From Lineus longissimus (lineage: Eukaryota > Nemertea > Pilidiophora > Heteronemertea > Lineidae), in NCBI RefSeq assembly GCF_910592395.1, contig NC_088313.1:18616437-18680436 (forward strand): DNA of 64,000 bases, given 5' to 3'. Below, piece after piece: positions 1 through 13,800 of the stretch (the first letter of the stretch is position 1; the number at the start of each line of letters is the position of its first letter). Below the pieces are notes generated by a model that was not told the origin of the DNA, ran no database searches, and saw nothing but the letters and a program-made list of their open reading frames with translations. A program made the translations under genes and the position numbers.

Positions 1-806
1 AAATAGACTGAAATTAAAATTCAAATGTCAAAGGAATTGGAGAAATCGATGTTTATGTATCAATCAGTTTGAACAAGCGCGGATAATCATGCATAGAAGA
101 GCAAGAGTGATAAATGATCGTGTTAGCATGATCCAGTTGGCGCCGTCTGGACAAAAAAAACTAGTATTTACAGGATAATTATCATGAAAAATGGCTCTTT
201 AATTGTAAGATATGATCTCTTCTGAAGACAAACAACATACATCATAACTTAAGCACTGTGCAAATCATCCCACGAAAACATTCACTCATCCTTAGAGATT
301 TACCCAAACTACTGCTGATATACAATTCTTAAAACTTTCAAAAGTAATTTGACTCAATAAAGACAGGCCATGACTTCTATCTTTAACTTTTCAAAGATCG
401 TGAGAAATCCCAGTTAAACATTGAATTGATCTGGTGTTACAGAATATTCAACTCTGCCTGGCTAAAAGTATCAATATATTTGTACCATAACAGCACATTA
501 CCGGAGTTAAACTAATATTAACCGTGGTCTATTCCTTTCACACGAGCCAAGGTATAAAGTGGATGTCGGCCCCTGGGAGGGAACTTTCCTCAGGTGAGAA
601 AGAAGGGAGGTTCTCATGAGATCCTCGCTTAAACAACCCTTAAACCCGGAGGCACGATCGATTAGTGAGTACCCCATAGTGATCGACTATCATTAGCACT
701 GTTTTCGAAATCAGTATCAAATCAGCCACGGTTTATTCTTTGAATGTCTCAGAAAGTAGCATACCCAGGTTTCAATTAAAATACAAATGTACATTTGGCA
801 TGTGTA
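1..806. other. Gene-free stretch before tRNA-Ser
   Basis: I see no coding exon, repeat family or RNA gene here. The stretch is AT-rich, with only short frames interrupted by stops. It lies upstream of the tRNA gene and could be regulatory DNA or an intron of a gene beginning outside the window; nothing in the sequence decides between these. Confidence 0.5.
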
Positions 807-888
807 GCTGCGATGGCCGAGTGGTTAAGGCGTTGGACTTGAAATCCAATGGGGTCTCCCCGCGCAGGTTCGAACCCTGCTCGCAGCG
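807..888 (+). tRNA. tRNA-Ser (anticodon UGA)
   Basis: An intact nuclear serine tRNA reading UCA codons. The 7-bp acceptor stem (GCTGCGA with TCGCAGC) pairs perfectly, and base 888 is the G discriminator typical of serine tRNAs. The anticodon arm is TTGGA-CTTGAAA-TCCAA, giving anticodon TGA. A long variable arm follows (TGGGGTCTCCCCGCG), diagnostic of the Ser/Leu class. The B-box GGTTCGAACCC is canonical. There is no intron. A run of seven T begins a few bases downstream and should terminate RNA polymerase III. Antisense and sense open frames across this interval are meaningless shadows of the tRNA. Confidence 0.97.
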
Positions 889-892
889 TGAC

Positions 893-899
893 TTTTTTT
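893..899 (+). terminator. Pol III T-run terminator of tRNA-Ser
   Basis: A run of seven T starts five bases after the discriminator base of the tRNA-Ser gene. Four or more T residues are the usual RNA polymerase III stop signal, which supports the tRNA as a live transcription unit. Confidence 0.85.
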
Positions 900-3800
900 C
901 GACAAAGACATTCTCTGTGACAACATAACTCCCCTCTTACTCGGTTTAATATTAAACTTTCCTCAAACATTGTATTTTCCTTTCATGATTGAAGACTCAT
1001 TCAGCCTCTTTTTTACTTTGTTCAGATTCAGGGCAGATTGGTGTCCTTTTTGAAGCAGTGACGACGTATTTTGGGCCAATGGTGATGGACAACGAAACAA
1101 CACTCAATCGTGTTAAAGATTCTCATCAATTCGGGCATAAAATACAAGCATAACATTACCAATAAATTAATTAAAAACTGAGATTAACGTCTGAGGTCTT
1201 CAGGTTACAAATCATTGAGTTGCAATGGTGATCTTTGAAAGGCACCGTAAAAGTTAAATAGCTTCCCATCTAATGGCGTATAAAAAGATGGATACAATCT
1301 TTATGAGAAAGCGTGTTGAAATCATTACTTGGGAACGCCACCTTAATGAGTCGGTTGTCTAATGTCCCGAGGGCTTGAGGATTCTACGTTTACCGGTGTG
1401 ATGATACTACCGAGGGTGGCTGCCCGATAACGGCGAACTTAATATTGTTAGTTTACGATGAGAAACACTCCACCTCTCATCATGTCAACAAAACAAGCAG
1501 TCTGACAAGAAACAAACAACTTAAAAGTCATCCAACCTGGAGATGAGATGTATACTCTTATAAATCATGCCCAGTTACATCGCATCCAAGTTTATCTTCT
1601 GGTTATTGGGGACCATATAAGTTGCTTTCTCATCAGAACATGATGACGACCGTAGGCCAATATCGCGTGTGAAATATATAACATTATTCTATGGGAAAAA
1701 CATATTGGAAAATGCGCATGCTGAGGATTTTAACAAATTAAGAGATCACCTCCCTGAGAGAATTTTAAGGGTTGAACTCCCTGACCCCTGATCACAATCT
1801 CCATGACAATGTGTAAACATCCCACTCGAAGTGAGGCGTCAATAATGACACGTGCTTACACACCTCCGAGGGATACTTGAGAGCAGCGTCACGCCAGACG
1901 ATCTCCACCTGTAGTCACAATCAACTAAGTCATCATCTTGTCAACTTTCTGCGTCCTTTGTCTTTTTTCCGTTTGACATTTTCCGAATCGCAAACCTTTC
2001 TTCAGATGTATGAGACCTAAAAGACAAAATCAGCTTTTATAGTACTTATACTGAAAAACATCTAACATTGCGTTGATATTACGACAGGTAAATACCCTGG
2101 GAACAAATTCAACTCCCCTGAACCTCGCTGGTGGATTGCAATTAAGCAAATTCTGGTGACGTAATGCACATAATGTGATGATATAACATAGCGTATCAAA
2201 GGGAGATATGCATTCTTCTACAACGCTAATTAATAAAGCTAACTAATACATGTACTATGAATGAATCAGACTGGGTTTATTTCTATATGATGGCATTTTC
2301 ATTGCTGGCATATTTTTTGGCGTTAATCAGCACTTTGATCGTCCTCAGTGAATCACAAACTCGTCATTAACGAATTCCTGCCTGCTTGCTGATTAATTAA
2401 TCATTCCTTAAGTATGACCAGAAGAAAATGCTTATACCTACTCATGATACAAGCCTCATCAGAAAATATAGTGTTACGGAAAGAAGTTCATAGAGGAAAA
2501 CGTTGTAGCAGTGTATACGATAGTTTATGGTTTCAGATGAAAGTTGATGTTAGCGTCATCGAAAGCAGCTCCCCACGCCTTTAGCTAATTTCTCTTCTAT
2601 TTTGCTGATTTTGTATTATTGCTTTTTATCGACAGTTTTGGAGCTTTTCCTGGGATATATCATGTAATATTATTCATGAATATGTTTTCGTGACTAATAT
2701 TATAACTAACATCATAAAACAATAAAACATGGTTTCTTACTTTTCCTGGGAAAATTATATTTAGGAATTCGGGCAAGGGTTCATCAGAGGGCACTTGGTA
2801 CAGATTTTCTTGGGCAATATGAACAGATCTACCTTACCCAAACTGGTATTATGATTAGCTGTAAAGCTCAGGTGCAAATGTACTCATGTGTGGCCCTCGG
2901 GCGGGGTTGTATCTCTTTTTGCCGTAAGGTTGGCTGAAGACGGGTAAGAGGGGGTGCTATAGTCATAGACCGTAAAAATATAAACGTCTTATCATGTTTA
3001 GCTTTGATAACCCACGGTGAGTTAATAATGAAAATAAGAACGTTACAAGTTCGTGAGATATCATGGGAAAGTCAAGAATATCATTTCTCTTCGGAGATGA
3101 ACCAGCAAATCGTATTTTGCGATTGATTTGATCCGCAGTGCTTGGGAAAATTCCTTGAGATGAGGGTTTGATGTGAAATTGATAAAAATTGTGCAAAGAT
3201 TACCCATTACACGTATGCCAAATTGAAATGTATTCAAGCTGATATTTATTTTTGATGCACTTAACATGTATATTCCCTAAATAGAGTTTCCAGATCCTGA
3301 TTCATAAAGTTCTTTCAGATATTTTCTCACTGAAACAGATTGAAACTGAAATCCAGAAGGTTTTGGTTCTGGCTGACGAAATTGCAATTACCATAAAACA
3401 AAGTGCGGAAACGGGCCCCGGCGACCATTTTTTGGCCGTCAGAGTACAATATTGGTGCAATTAACAAGGTGATTGTTTAGGCCTAGAGTCAGTGGACCAA
3501 AATAGAAGGCAATTACAAGAAAGATAACTGGTCAATATAACTGGAGGGGAAGTCTAGGACTGATTGGGACAGCTGGTCTCAACCAACATCGCCGGGTCGT
3601 TAGTTTGTTTCATGGTTTCCAAGGCCAAACCTATTTTAATTTTGGGTATACGCTCCTCAAGGACAGCAAAACTTGCGATGGTACATAGTCGAACGCAGAT
3701 TACCGCGAACCAGTCTACACCATTGACCTCATTTTGGCCGGAGTAGGCTAGAAATTGGCAAGAAGCCCTCTCACGGCTAAGGAACTCTTACAGATTGGGA

Positions 3801-6086
3801 ATGTTCAGAAACCATATTTTGAACAATTCATTCTAAAAAATCTGCGTAAGATGTTTTTATCCGGGCTGAAACTTCTGATTCTCCTTTCAAAAGTTTCAGT
3901 TCGTCAACCACCTCGGCACTGGAGAGGAGTCTGTCCGAACAAAGAAAATCAACTTGTCGGTGCCTCAGTTTCTAAATTGTTTTGTAACCTTCTCCTGTAG
4001 CAATTGCTCGCTTGATAATGAAGCAGCATTTACTGCCAGCGGTAATTACTGGTAAGTCGCTCACAGCTGCAGCCAGCCACTCATTTGTCTTACAGAGAAA
4101 AACAAACACATGGAGGCATTTAGCAACTCAAACACTGTTCCAAAATGCATGGATTGAATCTTTTTTACGAAGATGCAAAGTTTTGGCGTATTTCGGCATA
4201 GCCCAATTCGCCTTCTGTTCGACCGCCGACGGAGTGCATGGCCGTGAAAGTTGATAGTTTCTCTCCTTCAAGCTGTCGTATTCATCAGTCTGAAATGTAT
4301 AAGCGTTTTGTTTCTCATATATGAATTCACTCAAACTTTAGCAGATCGAAGTACAGAAGGTTTGAATTCAGCCTCAAAGGTCCCAGGTTTCTAACTTCAT
4401 GCTCCTTGCGGGTGATAAAGACTAGTAAGTGCTTTCCTTTTAGGTTTGTACAGAGATGACAAAGGTAAATGTACATTTGCAAGAATGTTTCAGCGAAAGC
4501 ATTAGTGTTTGTTAATATCAGCCACTGTCTTAGTTGTTTGAAACCGAGTGTAATAGAGTCTGAGTAAGTTCATGTTGTTCTGAGGCCAAAGAAACCAGGG
4601 CATGTGCGAAAAGCTATTTAGGAACTGTCAGAAGTCATTATCACGAAAGTGACAGATTTGGTAGGCCTGCACATATCGGATGTTCACAGGGATGAGGTGT
4701 AAACTGCTTTGTAAATGAGAACTCTGATCTAATACTCACTTGAGGGTCCTCAAAGGAATATTCATGAGCAAACATCGTTAAATCTGTACCCGATTGTTTT
4801 TAGGGAGGCACTGACCTATAAGTGAAAGAATAAGCCAATGACAACACATTTCCTACATGTATAAAGCTAGAAGAGTTACCAGGCTCATCTATATGGACAG
4901 CAAGGATCGCTGGTCTAAAATGGACTCAATAAGGCTCCGAGTGAAGTATCAGAATATGGCCCACACCTTGCCACGAATGGGCCATTGGCTTAATTGCACG
5001 AAGTCAGTAGTTGTCTCTTTTCTCTCCGTCTTTCTGCAGCATTCATCCTGTGATGGAAAAAGCGATAGAGTTGCACCAACTGGTTAAAAACTGGCTAACC
5101 AGGGTGCTAATTGAGAATTTCTCCTCTGATCATTTGCTACTTATGGCGGCAGTTGTTAGTGTAACTAATTAACTCAGCTTCCAATCATTATAGTGCAGGT
5201 TTAGGGTAGCTCGTTAATGTTATACTAGTACTTTAGAAGTGCAACATACCTGGTGTCAATATATCAACCTCGTTCACGGTGTTACAAGCTGTTGATCTCC
5301 GTATTTCAACTGCTGTGGAAAACAAAATGATACGTCATCCCTTGTGCAGAGAGGAATCTTCAAAATAATTTTCATCGAAGTTCCTTCATTTTTCGACCAG
5401 CAACCTTGCTAAGAAATTGGTGAGAATAATTGGATTTGGTGTGAAACGGGAAAAGGCTTCATGTCTCACCACCCATTCACAAATTTCGAAGCCAAATTTC
5501 GTTGTCCTTGTTAGGTTTACTGCCAATGGCTCCTGTCTATCACGTCTGCCTTTGTAGGGGTAACAAGACCCTCAATTGACGTGATGGACGAGGAAGTACC
5601 AACAAGGATAGCTACACATTGATACAGGGGTAATGAGGAGGAACCATTCGGTGGAATAGACCGAGGAACTGTCCACCCTTACGTTGTTAAACTCACCGTA
5701 CTCAGATGTGCATAATATTTTCGGTATATGTGGAATTTGTTCATCGGGTCGGAAGTGAGATGGACTGTTGAGATGGTTAGCACTTGTGCCTCGTAAATCC
5801 TCGTTAATGACTAAGATAATGAGTTCTGTCTTGAGGAAATAACTAAGAAACTCTATCCCTACTTCGTCAAATGTTCCTAACAACGCGAAATTAGATGCCA
5901 TCTCGTTTTTGACGGGTTCTGCAGGATGGGGTAGATATATTTTCGCCAGAGCAAATGTTAGGCTAATAGTTATTACAAAAGCCAGCGGGTGGGTGTGCAA
6001 CGATTAGCAAAGATATGCGAAAATCAGCAACATAATAAGCTTACGCGAAACATCTTCGAAACAAATCGTGGCGCCCAACCTAGAAG
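900..6086. other. Gene-poor intergenic DNA
   Basis: About 5.2 kb with no exon that I can recognise. Open frames of 60-142 codons occur (for example 3564-4254 on the plus strand and 5572-6000 on the minus strand). They show no family motif, and several lack an ATG or a convincing splice context. The length and composition fit a cis-regulatory or plain intergenic region flanking a developmental homeobox locus, but that is inference. Confidence 0.45.
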
Positions 6087-6335
6087 AACTAGGCCATCAG
6101 TTTATATACTGAGTATGCATGTAGGGATGTGACACTTGGCCAAACTCGATCTGCTCGTATTTAAACTAGGCCATCAGTTAATGCATGTAGGGATGTGTGG
6201 CGGCTTGGCCGAACTCGATCTGCTTGCAACTAGGTCATCAGTTCATTATGTATGCAGGGATGTGACACTTGGCCAAGCTCTATCTGCTCGTAACTAGGCC
6301 ATCAGTTCATATATGCATGTAGGGATGTGACACGA
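6087..6335. repeat. Four-copy minisatellite, unit about 64-77 bp
   Basis: A direct tandem repeat. Units start near 6087, 6164, 6228 and 6292, each opening with AACTAGGCCATCAGTT or a one-base variant. Each continues with TGCATGTAGGGATGTG, a TTGGCC(A/G)A(A/G)CTC block and ATCTGCT(C/T)G. The first unit is about 77 bp, the next two about 64 bp, and the last is truncated after the GATGTGACAC block. Copies differ by substitutions and small indels, so the array is not brand new. There is no coding potential and no spacer diversity, so this is not a CRISPR array. Confidence 0.9.
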
Positions 6336-9300
6336 GATCGGTCATCATGAGGATTCTTTGGTTGGGAATCCATTAATCGTGAATTCTTCAAACAATTAGC
6401 AAACGAGCGGGCTTTATTGCCAAGACTCTCTTCCCAGTATCAAATGTGCTTTGTTTTTTACACCTCCGAAGTAGTGTTTCCTGTCAATGAGGTTGTTAGT
6501 TGATGGTTAGTAATGAAAGCTTGTATCCTTCAGCCTAAACATCTCCTCGTTATCAAAGACTAATTTACCTTCTACATTGGTGTCGTTGCACGCAAACAAT
6601 GCCTAAAACTCAAGTACGTTTCATGTGTAACTCATTCATCATACATTCTATTTCTGAACATTTTGGGTGAGATGAAACGTCCAAATCCACAATCCAGTGT
6701 ATGCCGGAATTCTCTCTACAGAGACTTAAGCTTTTGGATAAAATCTTTAATGATTTAAACTCAGGTTGGATTGAAACAAGGCCTCCAGGCTAGGCTATAG
6801 CTCATGCTATAAAGGATAGAAGTTAAGAAAAACACTCGTTTTTCTCTGTCACTTTCTCGATGTGATGAATCAACTATGAAATTGATATAACCGGTTGTTA
6901 GCGCGCTTGGGGGAGAAAGTTACACCTTCCGACAAAGAAGAGAGATGCTTTTTTCCAAGTTGATTATATTGTAGCTTTAAAGTGTTGAGTTGTTTATTAG
7001 GCAGGGTTGTTGTGTCAAACAGAATGATAACAAGATGGGAACATCATACGCCCGCTTACCTTTTACCACGAGTTCTCGTGCTAGCATTTTAATTAAGCTG
7101 TCTATCGCAGGCAAATATCCAATTCAGACAGGCTAAGTTCGGCATTGAGTGATTGAGAAAACAACGGAGTCTTTAGATGTCCGTGAGAAAACGTATTTCG
7201 AATTTTTTAGCAACGTTTTCGCGCACTCGCTATGTTTTATCACAGACTGTAGAAAGTCTGTCGTTTTATCATTACGGTCATCTGAGTGACTTCCAGCGGT
7301 ATTGCCTCCGTAGCCTTCACCCAAACTATTGACGGGCGTTGTCTGGAAGCAGAGCAATGTCAATAGGTTGAGGGTCAAGATGAAATTGCCAGGTTGGTGT
7401 TCGCAAAGTATGAGACCTTTACCTAATGTACCTTTTAGGTAATTTAGATGGAGAAATTGCAGGCGGTGGGCAAAGCTTACGATGATTCTCAGCTTCTTTC
7501 AAAAGAACATTTGTGAAAGATTGCCACTGTCTATCTTGATACGACCTGTATAATGTATGAGCGGGGATTATAATGCCGATGATAGATGACGCTTTATGGA
7601 GATGTCACCGAGCCAGTTAAGTAATAAAGAGTGAAAGATATTATCTCTACAACAAGCTGACATTAGCTCTGTGCTTTGCGATGGTTATCGCGTATTTAAG
7701 CCCCACAGGGCAGGGCCAATTTTCCACTAAATCCAGCAATCACCCAACGCTCCATCAGCGTACTGTACAACACTCATCCATCATGGACGCAATTAACGCC
7801 AATTAACAAGCGAACGCTAGCTGGAAATTGGTTCCCTGCATACTCAAGTGAGAAAGGGAGAAAGCGGCTAGAGATTAACGTCAAATTTCGGCGATACTCT
7901 AGAGAACTGTAATTTTATGATGTAAAAAGATGGCTGGATCTTATCTATGAGAGACGGGCAGATAATGACGGAACAGCAGCGCCCTTCTCATCAATCAACG
8001 TTGAATTATTGCCATTAGTTTAACCATAAAATCTTTTTGCACTCAATTAGTTTGTGTAACATTTATTAGCTGGTCTCGAGTGGATGAGGGATACTGCCAA
8101 TTACTGGGATGAGTGGCGCAGATAATGGCTAACTTGTCCTCCAGTCGACTGCTTCATGAAACAAGAAAAACTTTGTCCGAGTGGGACTTGATTGTGGCCA
8201 ACACGACACTCGAAGTGATAAATATGACACAGACACAGACAATGTTATGATATAACCAATTAGACAGTTACTATATTCATTTTCTGATCCCCGGTTCTTG
8301 ACGTTTCAAACGAAGGAGACAATTCGGGGGGTCATTCGATATGAAACCTAGGCCAGGTTGTTCAATGGGCGTCAGCCGAAACGTTGGCGTCAGGTTCTAA
8401 CGCTTCTTTTGTAAATGAAAGTAACGATTAGTTGAGCTAACTCTGGCGTTGTCTCTAACGCCAATTGCACTGAATAACTGATTACTGAACTATTGCCGTT
8501 CAACGGCATATTTAGTCAGAGAAAATGCCTGATCAAGTCGCGCTATGATCAGGCGCCCAATACAACATCAAACGAAGAAGATACAGGAGACAGTAAAATA
8601 TACTGATACATGTAGTTACACTTCGGGTCCATGGTGACAATTATGTTACAGCCAGCACCAGGGGAGATAAATTGTTGTCATATCCCCGGGGTCGTACACA
8701 TGGCTCCATTACCGCCCAGCCCTCCATCAAATATAAATGGCAGTTTATTCCTCGACATTCACTTCACTAAATAATGAGGTGTAAACGCCGGAGTTGGCTT
8801 ACTTGATTAGCTTAGGACGTCCCATTTGAAATTTATCAGGGTGTAGATTGAATTATCAGACTGGGATGGTTAATTGCTACCTGTCACTGGGGCGTCCGGG
8901 GATGGAGGAATTGGTGAAAAGTGTGACCAATAAAACGTATTCTTGCTAATCCGGATTTACGGATGATCTGCTGTCATATTTTTGATGTTATTATGAGGAA
9001 ATATGGAGTAATTTGAGACGTTTGTGACTCATGGTGCATGTGCATGTACGTGTCCGGCCAAATGATTTGTTTGGGATGTTTCATAAAATCATGAACTGTT
9101 GACCGTCAACGCAATGTATATTCTGAATCCAAATAACAGATTAGCGCGGCTCGGGTCCAGGACTAAGGGGAGGGTACAACTAGGTACATTTGTATCATCC
9201 AATACGCGACGGTTTATCGTCTTTTACTGCTTATTGTCCGTTGTGCAGTCTTAAACCGTCATTGACTCTTGCCGGCATGTCGAGCAGCGACAACCACTTC

Positions 9301-9789
9301 CCCGGAGGGACCATTAAAATCATTATCGCCGATTAAAAAGATGACCCCACTAACAATCCGCCCATTCAAAGAACTAATCAAATAAGCGATGAGTAAAGTG
9401 GGCGATTGTCATCTACGAAGCGAGGAATTAGTCTCAATTGATGATGATGGATGTGTTATGTGCCAGCAATATGGCGTGAAGCTGAGATGATATCTCCACG
9501 TCGCATCTGATCATCTTGATGGGGTCTCATGCCCCGAGATGCGGATGATAACCTTTACAGGCTGTTCGACTTCATCAGCGGGAGAAGATTGATCTTCCGG
9601 GTGCTGGGAAGTGATCGTATTAACCAGATGGAGAACATTTCTAATTGATACACATTGTCCTATACAAGACATCTTTATGCCTTGGGAAAATTCGGCACAA
9701 GAGGCGCCACTGCGCCTCCTCAAACCGCTGATCTCGGCAGAAGCGGTCGATCGTCTTGCCATCAGCCCTCCCGGATCTGCTCTCGGACA
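6336..9789. other. Intergenic region upstream of the Lbx gene
   Basis: About 3.4 kb without a supported exon. A short minus-strand frame at 7133-7378 has a hydrophobic beginning but no ATG and no partner exon, so I do not call it. The region lies directly 5' of the homeobox gene and is the natural place for its promoter and possibly for an unrecognised first exon. Confidence 0.4.
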
Positions 9790-10474
9790 ATGGCTGATTT
9801 TATGCCGAGGCTGACCACAACCTTTAGTATCTTCAGCAATTACATTTTCGCCGATGCCTGCGTCTCATCGCCGCTGCTAATGGACAAACGACGGAACTTG
9901 CTTGTCTTAGATCAAGCGCTGAGCGATATTGATTATGATTTTCATTTAGGACTTGGAATATGCGGCTGTGAAATTGGTGTTGATTCCAGTCCATTCACGG
10001 TTATCTCGATTGTCTTCGTTTGTGTTCAATTGCTCCTCTTACCATTCGCTACAATTTCTCTTTTCAGATCTTTCCAAACGAGACCAAATGCACCTTTTCG
10101 GCAAGTCACAGCCGCCAAAGAAGCGACGAAAGTCACGGACAGCCTTCACTAACCATCAGATTTATGAACTAGAAAAACGGTTTCTTTACCAAAAATATCT
10201 AACGCCTGCGGACAGGGACGAAATAGCTCAGAGTCTGGGACTCAGCAACGCACAAGTGATCACGTGGTTTCAGAATAGGAGGGCAAAGTTAAAGCGCGAT
10301 TTGGAAGAATTGAAAGCTGACGTCACTCATACGTCAGTTGTGAAGGATGGTGGCCCGGATGTTGTTGATGGCAAAAAGAAAGCCAAAGCGGATCAAGTTT
10401 CTAAAAACATTTCTGTCAATGTTATTGAAAGGGAGGGACTAAGTTCATCAACATCGGAATCTCCTGAAACGTAA
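9790..10474 (+). CDS. Lbx: Lbx/ladybird homeobox transcription factor
   Basis: Nuclear sequence-specific transcription factor of the NK-like class; ladybird/LBX proteins specify muscle precursors and dorsal interneurons in animals. The homeodomain lies in exon 10071-10474, after a strong acceptor (CTCTTTTCAG). It carries the LBX-specific run KKRRKSRTAFTNHQIYELEK, Gln50 and the Thr47 shared by Lbx and Tlx (QVITWFQNRRAKLKR), then DLEELKADV, also LBX-like. Residues just before it (FGKSQPPKKRRK) align with the end of vertebrate LBX exon 1 (FGQRQTPKKRRK). Exon 1 is less certain. I propose 9790-9976, starting MADFMPRL and ending at a weak GTGTTG donor, because its phase 1 matches the acceptor; this gives 196 residues. 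It lacks the usual FSIEDIL repressor motif, so the true first exon may lie elsewhere. The tail after the homeodomain is short and lysine/serine-rich. Confidence 0.93.
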
Positions 10475-10887
10475 TGGTTTAAAGAAACCATATTCGGGTC
10501 TATAATATGATAATCGACTTACCGTGACTTTCATGACAGTGCACAAATTGCATAGATTTAAACAGAAAGCGTATCTTTAATATAAAACAATATTTATTGG
10601 AACATACAATGTTACCGCAAAATGGGTAATGATGAGTCGATTTTAGATCAGGATGTCTTAAATATTTTGAGCATTTGAAAAGCTTTTAAAGGTTTTTCAG
10701 CGAATACAATTATGCACGATGTTCAGCGCCCATGAACAGCGCCTCAAAACATTTAAAATGTTTCCAAAAGCGGGACTAACGACATCTGCAGATCGACATC
10801 AATGAAAGGTACATTATTCTTCATCATGAATTGTTGAAAAGGTATATGCCTTGAAACGTGTTTTAATACCCGTACATGTATACTGTG

Positions 10888-10893
10888 AATAAA
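10888..10893 (+). terminator. Candidate poly(A) signal of Lbx
   Basis: AATAAA about 415 bp after the Lbx stop codon, in AT-rich DNA. It is a plausible 3' end signal; transcript evidence is lacking. Confidence 0.45.
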
Positions 10894-13800
10894 TTATAAA
10901 TATATAGATATTAATTACCAGTGTTTTTTAAATTTTTTTACCAAGCTTGCATTGTCAAAGCCTGGCAGTCGCCTGGCGGAGCATCGACGCTACAAATTTT
11001 GCCGCAAAACAGTGTGATTTCGCTGCCGGTGTGACAGCGGATATAGTCCCCCTGGAGTCATAGTCCGGTAGCATTGTATTTGACCAATTAAGCAGCATGA
11101 TCTATTGTACCGCTAACCCTAACCAAAACATTTAGCAATGCGGGCTATTGTTACACGGACTATCAGCCCTAGGAATAATATCCCCGCCACACCGGTATAG
11201 ACGTGCGGTCAGCGAAAATTCCAGCGTGTGCAGTGGGAACTCATGTCCGTCATTGGCATACTGGGCTATAGCTTACTGATAGGACGAAAAGGAGCAATGT
11301 ACTGATTTAGGAAACTGAGATGTTTCTGACCACTTGACAGCATATCGTACTCTGATAGCACCATGCAGACTTATCCTGTTGCCTGCAATACCGTTTTACC
11401 CCAAGAAGTCCAATCCCCAGCCAGTCCCTTTATGTCGGGTTATAACCTGATTTGAGCTCGCTAAAGAAAGTACATGTAAAGGACGTGACGATCTCGGAGC
11501 CTTGTGTGTCAAGATGTGTCATCCCCGTAAGGTATCCGAGAGATTGATCACCGTGATCTGTTGATAAAGAAATAAAGTTGTAAAATGAAAGTATATGCCA
11601 TTGATTACTAGCTCACACTATTAATACCACCGGAGATGGACAGACTGCATATCTTAATGGACAGGTCTAGACTTTAACACAACTTGGTCTTTACGTAGCG
11701 CCATCTGGATGAAAATAGAGAGAATCATAGCTGCGCCCAGCCTCTCCCCGAAGTTGCTCAAGGATCTTGTTGCATAATTTACTATCAGAGAGTCGGAAAC
11801 GCCCACATCTGCATGGACACCTGGCTATGGAACATAACCAGCCAGGTAAACATCCCCGGACGGCGAGTTATCGCCTGAATGAGCTATTCGACCCGCCGAT
11901 TCGACTTTACCTCTCATTGCCGCCTTGGATCCTGACCGCTCTGTCAGTTTCACTCGAACATAGTATGTGACTGTGTGAAACGCTATTGGATGTTCGGCCA
12001 CGTGGCTGGCGGCAGAGCTATAGGTCTAGATATCTCGTATACCCGTTTATCTATATACACGCCGGAAAATTTGGCTTTCGTCGCTACTTTCGACTGTCGG
12101 GAGACTGGTATGACCAGCTGGCTTTGAATTTTTAGAAGTAGCGACAACTCCATCTTCCAAGCTCGTTCACCGCTGCTCCATCTGTCGACAACGTATCACA
12201 TCGCCTTTCCCCATCACATTACCGCTTGATACGATGATTTTTGAGCGACGTACAGTCGACCACGCCCAATGGACCGCCCATCACACCTGGCAACAAGACG
12301 AGAGACCTCAGTGCGAGAGAAGATCAGAGAGGTATTGATCCACCATCTCACCAGAGAGCAGGCGGAGCAGAAAGAAATGAACCATGAAGAGTCACACCCT
12401 TTCAGTGAAGGGGCGGGATGGTCAGATGGTGGTGGTATGACTGATCGGACAACAGTCTTTCTTACAGTGAGACGTAGAATGACAGTTCGCCCAGACATTC
12501 AAGATGGAAGGCCTGCTTGATTCTCGACAAGCTGGGGGAATTTATTCTCCGGGTCACTCGTTCAGCAATCGTACATAGAAATATCATATATCATTATCGT
12601 TTGGTAAAAACATTTTTTTCACCGCCTGCACAGCACATTCGCATCACCAATGCACACCGGCGCTGGCGTTGGCGGCGAGTGTGTCCAATCATTGTCCGGT
12701 ATCGCTGAAAATTGGATGGACACATTTTTCTCTGTTTCCCCTATTGAAAGGTCATAGTCTCAAGAAAGCTATGTAATTGTATCACGGACTTCTATAATGC
12801 AATAAGTCTGTATGATACAAGGCCGTGATTGTATGGAGAGACTGAAATATGCGGAACAAAGAAAAACGTTACATCGGCTCTTGTAACCAAACCATAACCC
12901 TGTACATCGAACGTATTTTTCTATCTTGGTAAATCAAATTATTGCAATTCCAGGACTTCGCTTCTCGTCTTTGCGAATGGTTTTTTTAAAGTAAATTTCA
13001 CCTACACTATTCCCTCATACGTCGTTTCAATATCTCCGATCTATGCATTGTTAAGTTTCAAAAAAGCGAAAACATAATCGTCATCAAAAATATAACTGAT
13101 GGGTAGCAATATATAGTCTAACCTTTTCTATCAATTATACAAAGCAGTCATTGAAATTGACTTAGATTGCAAGTTGTGAAATTACATGTGTATTTTCAAT
13201 TGCTTGAATTGGGAACGATAACTTTTGCGACGACGCGTATACTGTTGTTTTTACATTATTAATATGATCGCTTTGTATTTCGATTACAATTAATTAATTG
13301 GGTAAAGAAAATGAGACAAGGCAATGTTTTCCTCCAGAAAAACTTTTCAATATATTGTATAATGACAATATGGAGGTACAATTACTGTAATTGTAATAAG
13401 TCATTCTCAACATGGTGCAAGCGGGCATTTAGCCTGAAGTTACATTCAACAATTAATCCACGACTCTGAACATACAGCCGCCAGAGATGCGGCAGTGGTG
13501 CCTTCTGTTGTCTGTGACTTTTTGCGCAGCTTCTGTTCCGGCCCTCGCATCGATTCCGCTAAAACACATATGAAATGACCTTTTAGTTACATTTAGACAC
13601 ATCCCTCGTCTAACTAATTGAAAATAATGCTTCTTTTTGGCGAATCGTTTCCTGTATCAAAGCAGAAACGCAACATTCAGTAAAAAACGCTGTTAAGAAT
13701 GGAAACGTCATTTGTAACAAACCAGATGCGATGCCCCAAAGTGATTTCTATTGTCCAAGAAAATAGCAAACACCTATTAGAGAAGAGATTTTGGGTGCGA

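Noticed and set aside
5572-6000. 142-codon minus-strand open frame with a hydrophobic beginning
   Set aside because: It starts at TTG rather than ATG, has no clear acceptor, partner exon or family motif, and an open frame of this length is expected a few times by chance in 64 kb.
6087-6335. Direct repeats considered as a CRISPR array
   Set aside because: Units are contiguous and diverged, without unique spacers of constant length, and the genome is clearly animal.
7133-7378. 81-codon minus-strand frame resembling a signal peptide
   Set aside because: No ATG at the start, no splice partner and no recognisable domain.
12214-12520. Overlapping open frames on both strands
   Set aside because: Both translations are charged and low in information, with no motif; two-strand openness here looks compositional.
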